From Streptomyces sp. (GTDB lineage: Bacteria; Actinomycetota; Actinomycetes; Streptomycetales; Streptomycetaceae): a DNA stretch of 13,121 bases. This document shows, one piece after another, positions 7,621-13,121 of the stretch (the stretch's first letter is position 1; every line of letters starts with the position of its first letter). The notes under the pieces were generated by a model. That model did not search any database. It was not told the DNA's origin and saw nothing but the letters and a program-made list of their open reading frames with translations. The translations under genes were made by a program, and so were the position numbers. The stretch is from positions 1 through 13,121 of the forward strand of contig DOWQ01000020.1 of the NCBI GenBank assembly GCA_003519485.1, in the 5' to 3' direction.

Positions 7621-8706
7621 ATGAACAGTACGATGCGCAGCGTCGTCATCGGGGCGGCCGCCGTTTCCGTGGCTCTGTCCGTCACCGCCTGCGGCCAGGC
7701 CGGCAGCGACAGCGGGGAAGGCGACAGCAAGACCATCGGTCTGCTGCTGCCGGAGAACAAGACGACCCGGTACGAGACGTTCGACCGGCCGCTGATGGAA
7801 GCGAAGATCAAGTCCCTCTGTGCGGACTGCGATGTCGCCTACAACAACGCCAGCCAGGACACCGAAACGCAGAAGAAGCAGTTCGACGCCCTGATAACCA
7901 AGGGCGTCAAGGTCATCATTCTGGACGCGGTGGACGCCACCGCGACCAAGTCCTGGGTCGACGCGGCCGCCGAGAAGGACGTCAAGGTCGTGGCCTACGA
8001 CCGGCTCGCCGAGGGGCCGATCTCCGCGTACGTCAGCTACGACAACGAGAAGATCGGCGAACTGCAGGGCCAAGGCGTGCTCGACGCGCTCGGCGACAAG
8101 GCCGCGGACAGCGACCTCGTCATGATCAACGGCTCGCCGACCGACCCGAACGCCGCGCTGTTCAAGACGGGTGCCCACTCGGCCCTCGACGGCAAGGTCA
8201 AGGAGATCGTCTACGAGCAGGACATCCCGGACTGGTCGCCGGAAGAGGCCAACAAGAAGATGGCCGCCGCCATCACGTCGCTCGGCAAGGACGGCTTCGA
8301 CGCCGTCTACTCCGCCAACGACGGCATGGCCGGCGGCATCGCCACCGCGCTGAAGTCCCGTGGTATCACCGGCATCCCGCTGGGCGGCCAGGACTCCGAA
8401 CTCGCCGGCCTGCAGCGGATCCTCGCCGGCACCCAGACCTTCACCATATACAAGGGCATCAAGCCCGAGGCGGAGACCACGGCCGAGATCGCGGTGGCCC
8501 TGCTCAAGGGCGAGAGCATCGACGAACTGGCCCCGGAGAAGTCCGACAGCAAGAGCGAGCAGGGCATCCCGACGAAGCTCTACGACGCGACGGTCGTGAC
8601 CAAGGACAACATCAAGGACACGATCATCAAGGACAAGGTCTACACGGTGGAGGACATCTGCACCGCGGAGTACGCGAAGGCGTGCGAGGCCGCCGGCCTC
8701 GAGTAG
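7621..8706 (+). CDS. xylF: D-xylose-binding lipoprotein XylF
   Basis: A 361-residue sugar-binding lipoprotein of a CUT2-type ABC importer. The signal peptide has a hydrophobic core (residues 8-20) and lipobox VTAC with lipidated Cys24; no twin-arginine pair is present, so Sec export is expected. The mature part is a type-1 periplasmic-binding fold. Several stretches closely resemble E. coli XylF as I recall it: VVAYDRL (123-129) with YDNEKIGELQ, NGSPTDPNAALFKTG (170-184) and GQDSELAGLQRILAGTQTF (256-274), so xylose is the likely ligand, though related pentoses cannot be excluded. Cysteine pairs in SLCADC (66-70) and near the C-terminus (Cys347, Cys355) could form disulfides. Start ATG 7621 is 8 nt after GGGAGG. 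A strong hairpin separates it from xylG, which would suit higher expression of the binding protein than of the membrane parts. Confidence 0.9.
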   Translation: MNSTMRSVVIGAAAVSVALSVTACGQAGSDSGEGDSKTIGLLLPENKTTRYETFDRPLMEAKIKSLCADCDVAYNNASQDTETQKKQFDALITKGVKVIILDAVDATATKSWVDAAAEKDVKVVAYDRLAEGPISAYVSYDNEKIGELQGQGVLDALGDKAADSDLVMINGSPTDPNAALFKTGAHSALDGKVKEIVYEQDIPDWSPEEANKKMAAAITSLGKDGFDAVYSANDGMAGGIATALKSRGITGIPLGGQDSELAGLQRILAGTQTFTIYKGIKPEAETTAEIAVALLKGESIDELAPEKSDSKSEQGIPTKLYDATVVTKDNIKDTIIKDKVYTVEDICTAEYAKACEAAGLE

Positions 8707-8714
8707 CCGCGCCC

Positions 8715-8734
8715 GGCCGGCCCTCCCGCCGGCC
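8715..8734 (+). other. Short GC stem-loop after xylF
   Basis: A perfect 7-bp stem (8715-8721 with 8728-8734) and a 6-nt loop, starting 9 nt after the xylF stop and just before the larger hairpin. It may help protect the xylF 3' end. Confidence 0.4.
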
Positions 8735-8741
8735 CCTGCAC

Positions 8742-8794
8742 TTGTCCGGCATCCGTCCCTCTCCATACCCCGCCGAGGGGCGGATGCCGGACAA
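8742..8794 (+). terminator. 20-bp intercistronic hairpin between xylF and xylG
   Basis: A 20-bp stem (8742-8761 with 8775-8794) containing one G-U pair, with a 13-nt loop. No T-run follows. In the middle of an ABC operon such a stem usually works as a partial terminator or as a block to 3'-5' exonucleases, leaving more mRNA for the binding protein. That role is inferred from position and from known systems such as malE-malF. Confidence 0.7.
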
Positions 8795-8878
8795 CTCGCC
8801 CTCCCCTCCGTCCTCCTGCTCATCGCACACCCCCACGCACTCACCACCGCGTGGCAGCCCCGCCGGTCAAGGCGGCAG

Positions 8879-8884
8879 AAGGAG
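8879..8884 (+). promoter_or_regulatory. xylG ribosome-binding site AAGGAG that decides the start
   Basis: AAGGAG directly abuts an in-frame ATG at 8885, leaving no spacer. The in-frame GTG at 8894 is 9 nt downstream, a normal distance, so GTG 8894 is the better start. Confidence 0.75.
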
Positions 8885-8893
8885 ATGATTCAC

Positions 8894-9673
8894 GTGTCCG
8901 CTACGCCCGTGCTGGCGTTGCGCGGGGTCTCCAAGCGGTTCGGCGCCGTACAGGCGCTCACCGACGTCGATCTGGAGATCCACCCGGGCGAGGTGGTCGC
9001 CCTCGTCGGCGACAACGGCGCCGGCAAGTCCACCCTGGTGAAGACCATCGCCGGGGTGCACCCCATCGACGAGGGCGCCATCACCTGGCAGGGCCGCCCG
9101 GTCCGCATCGAGCGCCCCTACGACGCCCAGCAGCTGGGCATCGCCACCGTCTACCAGGACCTGGCGCTCTGCGACAACCTCGACGTCGTCGCCAACCTCT
9201 TCCTCGGCAGCGAGCTGCGCCGGACCTCCGTCCTCGACGAGGTCGCCATGGAGAAGCGGGCCAAGGAGCTGCTGGACACCCTGTCCATCCGGATCCCCAG
9301 CGTCCGTATCCCCGTCGCCTCGCTCTCCGGCGGCCAGCGCCAGGTCGTGGCGATCGCCCGTGCCCTGGTGGGCGACCCGGAGGTCGTGATCCTGGACGAG
9401 CCGACCGCGGCGCTCGGCGTCGAGCAGACGGCGCAGGTCCTCGATCTCGTCGAACGGCTCCGCCAGCGCGGCCTCGGCGTCATCCTCATCAGCCACAACA
9501 TGGCCGATGTGCAGGCGGTCGCCGACCGGGTCGCCGTGCTGCGGCTCGGGCGCAACAACGGTGTCTTCCCCGTCCGGGAGACGTCCCACGAAAAGATCAT
9601 CGCCGCGATCACCGGTGCCACGGACAACGCCGTGACCCGTCGTCAGGCACGCACCGCGGAGGCAACGCAGTGA
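8894..9673 (+). CDS. xylG: Xylose ABC transporter ATP-binding protein XylG (single domain)
   Basis: A 259-residue ATPase that powers the XylH channel from the cytoplasmic face. Counting from GTG 8894, Walker A is GDNGAGKST (residues 39-47), the ABC signature LSGGQ is at 144-148, and Walker B ends in Asp168 with catalytic Glu169 (VVILDEPTAAL). The switch histidine lies in LISHN. All catalytic motifs are intact. E. coli XylG is about 510 residues with two fused ATPase domains; this protein has one, so it should work as a homodimer. The chosen start drops the first three residues of the longer frame (ATG 8885) because of ribosome-binding-site spacing. The TGA overlaps the xylH GTG by 4 nt (GTGA), indicating translational coupling. 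Confidence 0.9.
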   Translation: MSATPVLALRGVSKRFGAVQALTDVDLEIHPGEVVALVGDNGAGKSTLVKTIAGVHPIDEGAITWQGRPVRIERPYDAQQLGIATVYQDLALCDNLDVVANLFLGSELRRTSVLDEVAMEKRAKELLDTLSIRIPSVRIPVASLSGGQRQVVAIARALVGDPEVVILDEPTAALGVEQTAQVLDLVERLRQRGLGVILISHNMADVQAVADRVAVLRLGRNNGVFPVRETSHEKIIAAITGATDNAVTRRQARTAEATQ

Positions 9674-10959
9674 GTGACACCGCCAAGACCGTGCAGAAGA
9701 CCGGAGGGCGGAACTCCGGCGACCCCGTGGTGTCCCCGACCGGCGCCGTCGACCCCCGGCTGCTGGTCCGCGAGCAGGGCTTCCTGGGTTACGCGGCCGA
9801 ATTCCGGCGGAAGGTGCGCGGTGGCGAGCTCGGCTCGATACCCGTCGTCCTCGGCCTGGTCATCATCGGCATCATCTTCCAGTCGCTGGACGACAGCTTC
9901 CTGTCGGCCGGCAGCCTCAGCAACATCGGCGTCTACATCGCCGGCCAGGGCATCATGGCCGTCGGCATCGTGTTCGTCCTGCTGCTCGGCGAGATCGACC
10001 TGTCCGTCGGCTCCATCGCCGGTGTGGGCGCCGCCATCTGGGCCGTCCTCAGCGTGACCAACGGCGTGGACGACACGCTGTCCGTGGTCCTCGCCGTCCT
10101 CGCCGGTGCCGCGATCGGTGCCTTCCACGGCTTCTTCTTCGCCAAGATCGGGGTGCCCGCCTTCGTCGTCACGCTGGCCGGCTTCCTGGGCTGGAGCGGC
10201 CTGCAGATCTGGCTGATGGGTTCCGAGGGCACCATCAACACGCCCAACGGCAGCCTGGTCGAGCACATGACCACCTACTACTTCCAGGACATCGCGGCGG
10301 CCTACGGCCTGGCCGGTGTCGCCGTCGCCGCCTTCCTCGGCTCGATGCTGTACGACAGCGGCCGCCGGCGGACCGCGGGCCTGCCGTTCCGGCCGGTCAG
10401 CGAGGTCCTGCTGCGCACGGCCGTGCTGGCCGTGATCGCGTTCGGCTGCGCGTACAAGCTCAACCAGTCCCGCGGCCTGCCGCTGGCCCTGGTGATCTTC
10501 CTCGCGGTGCTGCTGATCACCGACTTTGTGGCCCGGCGCACCACGTACGGCCGTCAGATCTTCGCGGTCGGCGGCAACGCCGAGGCCGCGCGCCGCGCGG
10601 GCATCAACGTGGAGAAGGTCCGGATCACGGTCTTCCTGATCGCCGGCCTGCTGGCGGCCGTCGGCGGACTCTTCATCGCGAGCCAGTCCGGCGGCGCGAC
10701 CAAGAGCCTCGGCTCCGGCAACGTGCTGATGAACGTGATCGCCGCGGCGGTCATCGGCGGCACCAGCCTCTTCGGCGGGCGAGGCAACATGTGGTCCGCG
10801 CTGCTCGGCATGCTGGTGATCCAGTCGATCCAGCAGGGCCTCAACCTGCTCGGCATGGCCAGTGAGATCCAGTACATGATCACCGGTGTGGTGCTGCTCG
10901 CCGCGGTCGTGATCGACTCGGTCTCCCGCCGCACCCAGAAATCCGCCGGCCGTACCTGA
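9670..10959 (+). CDS. xylH: Xylose ABC transporter permease XylH
   Basis: A 429-residue inner-membrane permease of the CUT2 (BPD_transp_2) family, forming the pore as a homodimer. After a polar N-terminal tail of about 55 residues, hydrophobic segments are visible near 57-71, 93-129, 137-158, 163-183, 211-227, 248-262, 269-286, 318-338, 352-366 and 374-415. The conserved loop GEIDLSVGS (107-115) and the late GGTSLFGGRGN motif (363-373) identify the family. Start GTG 9670 overlaps the xylG stop and is 7 nt after GGAGG (9658-9662). The open frame extends far upstream, but that part runs through xylG in another frame and is not protein. The two helices around 211-262 and the basic stretch RRRTAG match the longer XylH-type permeases rather than the shorter RbsC type. 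Confidence 0.92.
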   Translation: MSDTAKTVQKTGGRNSGDPVVSPTGAVDPRLLVREQGFLGYAAEFRRKVRGGELGSIPVVLGLVIIGIIFQSLDDSFLSAGSLSNIGVYIAGQGIMAVGIVFVLLLGEIDLSVGSIAGVGAAIWAVLSVTNGVDDTLSVVLAVLAGAAIGAFHGFFFAKIGVPAFVVTLAGFLGWSGLQIWLMGSEGTINTPNGSLVEHMTTYYFQDIAAAYGLAGVAVAAFLGSMLYDSGRRRTAGLPFRPVSEVLLRTAVLAVIAFGCAYKLNQSRGLPLALVIFLAVLLITDFVARRTTYGRQIFAVGGNAEAARRAGINVEKVRITVFLIAGLLAAVGGLFIASQSGGATKSLGSGNVLMNVIAAAVIGGTSLFGGRGNMWSALLGMLVIQSIQQGLNLLGMASEIQYMITGVVLLAAVVIDSVSRRTQKSAGRT

Positions 10960-10975
10960 CACGACGGCCCGGCAC

Positions 10976-11016
10976 CGTGTGCCCGGTACCGGCCCGGCGC
11001 CGGTGCCGGGCACACG
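10976..11016 (+). terminator. Terminator stem-loop of xylFGH
   Basis: A 17-bp stem (10976-10992 with 11000-11016) with one G-U pair and a 7-nt loop, starting 17 nt after the xylH stop. A competing 10-bp pairing (10968-10977 with 11001-11010) is possible. No T-run follows, as is common in Streptomyces. Confidence 0.75.
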
Positions 11017-11092
11017 TGCGTACGGACGGGCGATCCGGCTGCCGCGTGACGGACATCGCACAGCCGGGTCAACGCCGTCCGGATCGGAAGAT

Positions 11093-11098
11093 TAGACT
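11093..11098 (+). promoter_or_regulatory. Candidate dxs -10 box TAGACT
   Basis: TAGACT fits the TAnnnT -10 pattern of Streptomyces primary-sigma promoters and lies 38 nt before the AGGAGG of dxs, a typical leader length. I see no good -35 box; GTCAAC at 11068-11073, 19 nt upstream, is a poor match. The terminator stem just upstream supports a separate dxs promoter in this gap. Confidence 0.35.
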
Positions 11099-11152
11099 CG
11101 GCGGACCGGCGAACAGCTCGACAGTTTCACGGCCTAAGGAGGCACAGTGGCG

Positions 11153-13121
11153 ATGGTGCCGCGCGAAGCGCGCCGTCCTGAGGCGGTGGCGAGTGACGGG
11201 TGGGAGCTGCTGGCCCGCATCTCGGGACCCCGCGATCTGGACCCGCTCGACCCGGAACAGCTGAACCGGCTGGCGGGTGAGATCCGGACCTTCCTCGTCG
11301 ACGCCGTCGCCAGGACGGGCGGCCACCTGGGACCGAATCTCGGCGTGGTCGAACTGACGATCGCCCTGCATCGTGTCTTCCACTCCCCGCAGGACAAGGT
11401 CCTCTTCGACACCGGGCACCAGTCCTACGTCCACAAGCTGCTCACCGGCCGGCAGGACTTCTCCCGGCTGCGCGCCAAGGGCGGCCTCTCCGGCTACCCG
11501 TCCCGGGCCGAGTCCGCGCACGACATCATCGAGAACAGCCACGCCTCCACCGTCCTCGGCTGGGCCGACGGCCTGGCCAAGGCCAACGAGGTCCGCGGCC
11601 GCACCGACCACGTCGTCGCCGTGGTCGGCGACGGCGCGCTGACCGGCGGCATGGCCTGGGAGGCGCTGAACAACATCGCCGCCGCCCGGGACCGCCCGCT
11701 GGTCATCGTCGTCAACGACAACGAGCGCTCCTACGCGCCGACCATCGGCGGCCTGGCGAACCACCTCGCCACCCTCCGTACGACCGACGGCTACGAGCGC
11801 TTCCTCGCCCGCGGCAAGGACATCCTGGAGCGCACCCCGGTCGTCGGCCGGCCGCTCTACGAGACCCTGCACGGTGCGAAGAAGGGCCTCAAGGACTTCA
11901 TCGCCCCGCAGGGCATGTTCGAGGACCTCGGGCTCAAGTACGTCGGCCCGATCGACGGCCACGACATCGAGGCCCTGGAATCCGCGCTCCAGCGTGCCAA
12001 GCGCTTCGGCGGCCCGGTCATCGTGCACTGCCTCACCGAGAAGGGCCGCGGCTACCAGCCCGCCCTGCAGGACGAGGCGGACCACTTCCACGCCGTGCCC
12101 GTCATCCACCCGGACACCGGGCTGCCCGTCTCCGCCTCCGGCGCCGACTGGACCTCGGTCTTCGGCGAGGAGATGGTGAAGCTGGGCCGGGAGCGGGACG
12201 ACATCGTCGCCATCACCGCGGCCATGCTCCAGCCCGTCGGCCTGGAGAAGTTCTCCAAGGCGTTCCCGGGCCGGGTCTTCGACGTGGGGATCGCCGAGCA
12301 GCACGCCGCCGTCTCTGCGGCCGGTCTCGCCACCGGCGGTCTGCACCCGGTCTTCGCCGTCTACGCCACCTTCCTCAACCGCGCCTTCGACCAGCTGCTG
12401 ATGGATGTGGCGCTGCACCAGTGCGGGGTGACCTTCGTCCTGGACCGGGCCGGGGTCACCGGCACCGACGGCGCCTCCCACAACGGCATGTGGGACATGT
12501 CCATCCTGCAGTGCGTGCCGACTCTGCGGATTGCGGCCCCGCGCGACGCCGACCAGCTCCGCGCCCAGCTGCGCGAGGCGGTCGAGGTCGACGACGCCCC
12601 GACCGTCGTGCGCTACTCCAAGGGCGCGGTCGGCCCGGCGGTCGTCGCCAAGGGCCGGATCGGCGGCATGGACGTGCTCCGCGAGCCGGCCGGGGACACG
12701 GAGGGGAACGGCGGCCTCACGGACGTCCTGCTGGTCTCCGTCGGAGCGCTCGCCCCGATGTGCCTGGAGATCGCCGATCTGCTGGACCGGCAGGGCATCT
12801 CCACGACCGTCGTCGACCCGCGCTGGGTCAAGCCGGTGGACGAGCAGCTGCCCGCGCTCGCCGACCGGCACCGCGTCGTCGTCACCGTCGAGGACAACAG
12901 CCGGGCCGGTGGTGTCGGCTCCGCCGTCGCCCAGGCGCTGCGCGACGCGGAGGTCGACGTGCCGCTGCGCGACTTCGGCATCCCGCCGCGCTTCCTCGAC
13001 CACGCCTCGCGCAAGGAGATCCTGGCGGAGATCGGGCTGACGGCCCCGGACATCGCCCGCCAGGTCACCGGCCTCGTCGCCAAGCTCGGCGGCCGCTACG
13101 ACGCCGAGCCGGCGGAGGCCG
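11153..13121 (+). CDS. dxs: 1-Deoxy-D-xylulose-5-phosphate synthase, 3' end missing
   Basis: DXS condenses pyruvate with glyceraldehyde 3-phosphate, using thiamine diphosphate, in the first step of the MEP isoprenoid pathway. The frame stays open to the window end with 656 codons; the family is about 620-650 residues, so little is missing. Counting from ATG 11153: active-site His58 (GGHLGPNLGVVELTIALH), the thiamine diphosphate motif GDGALTGG with Asp160 and the following NDNERS, the catalytic Glu382 in GIAEQHAAVSAAG, then DRAGVTGTDGASHNGMWD, and a C-terminal transketolase domain with VEDNSRAGGVGSAV. All key residues appear intact. AGGAGG (11137-11142) is 10 nt before ATG 11153; an in-frame GTG at 11147 is only 4 nt away and would add two residues. 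Streptomyces often carry more than one dxs, so this may be one of two copies. Adjacency to xylose uptake need not mean a shared role. Confidence 0.95.
   Translation, partial: MVPREARRPEAVASDGWELLARISGPRDLDPLDPEQLNRLAGEIRTFLVDAVARTGGHLGPNLGVVELTIALHRVFHSPQDKVLFDTGHQSYVHKLLTGRQDFSRLRAKGGLSGYPSRAESAHDIIENSHASTVLGWADGLAKANEVRGRTDHVVAVVGDGALTGGMAWEALNNIAAARDRPLVIVVNDNERSYAPTIGGLANHLATLRTTDGYERFLARGKDILERTPVVGRPLYETLHGAKKGLKDFIAPQGMFEDLGLKYVGPIDGHDIEALESALQRAKRFGGPVIVHCLTEKGRGYQPALQDEADHFHAVPVIHPDTGLPVSASGADWTSVFGEEMVKLGRERDDIVAITAAMLQPVGLEKFSKAFPGRVFDVGIAEQHAAVSAAGLATGGLHPVFAVYATFLNRAFDQLLMDVALHQCGVTFVLDRAGVTGTDGASHNGMWDMSILQCVPTLRIAAPRDADQLRAQLREAVEVDDAPTVVRYSKGAVGPAVVAKGRIGGMDVLREPAGDTEGNGGLTDVLLVSVGALAPMCLEIADLLDRQGISTTVVDPRWVKPVDEQLPALADRHRVVVTVEDNSRAGGVGSAVAQALRDAEVDVPLRDFGIPPRFLDHASRKEILAEIGLTAPDIARQVTGLVAKLGGRYDAEPAEA

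Noticed and set aside
7492..8847. Open frame of 451 codons on the minus strand opposite xylF
   Set aside because: Shadow of xylF with repetitive Leu/Val/Asp/Gly composition and no family resemblance.
8885..8893. ATG at 8885 as the xylG start
   Set aside because: It touches the AAGGAG with no spacer; GTG 8894 has a normal 9-nt spacer.
8851..9669. Upstream extension of the XylH frame
   Set aside because: It overlaps xylG out of frame and reads as Arg/Pro/Gly-rich sequence; the GTG at 9670 has a good ribosome-binding site and couples to the xylG stop.
11069..13003. Open frame of 644 codons on the minus strand opposite dxs
   Set aside because: The + strand carries an intact DXS with all catalytic motifs; the reverse frame is a low-complexity Val/Asp/Gly/Arg shadow.

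Overview
The window looks like chromosomal DNA of a high-GC actinomycete, most likely Streptomyces or a close relative. The codon third positions are almost all G or C, GTG starts are used next to ATG, and the gene order (aconitase, NgcEFG, ROK regulator, XylFGH, DXS) matches what I recall from the sacA to dxs stretch of S. coelicolor. All eight genes I support are on the + strand. Symbols come from recognising the protein sequences by eye; no database was searched.

Layout. Positions 1-2112 hold the last 703 codons of aconitase, followed by two tandem hairpins. Positions 2113-2735 are a long non-coding leader with a DasR-type (dre-like) site. Positions 2736-6065 hold a lipoprotein-permease-permease operon (ngcE, ngcF, ngcG) for N-acetylglucosamine or chitobiose uptake, closed by an 18-bp terminator stem. 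Positions 6066-6296 are a short regulatory stretch. Positions 6297-7499 encode a ROK-family repressor (Rok7B7 type). Positions 7500-7620 carry an inverted repeat and the xylF leader. Positions 7621-10959 hold a xylose-type CUT2 ABC operon (xylF, xylG, xylH), with a 20-bp hairpin between xylF and xylG and a terminator-like stem after xylH. Positions 11153-13121 hold most of dxs (1-deoxy-D-xylulose-5-phosphate synthase), which runs off the window.

How the genes fit together. Two sugar importers flank a sugar-responsive regulator. The chitin-derived importer has no ATPase gene and must borrow one, probably MsiK as in other Streptomyces CUT1 systems. The xylose importer has its own single-domain ATPase. 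The ROK protein keeps its DNA-binding helices and also its sugar-kinase and zinc motifs, so it is well placed to sense a sugar and control xylFGH. Aconitase (TCA cycle) and DXS (isoprenoid MEP pathway) are flanking housekeeping genes.

I found no clearly new biological system. The most interesting material is regulatory: the dre-like site before ngcE, a 29-nt inverted repeat before xylF with a central 16-bp near-palindrome, an octamer shared by the rok and xylF leaders, and the strong xylF-xylG hairpin.
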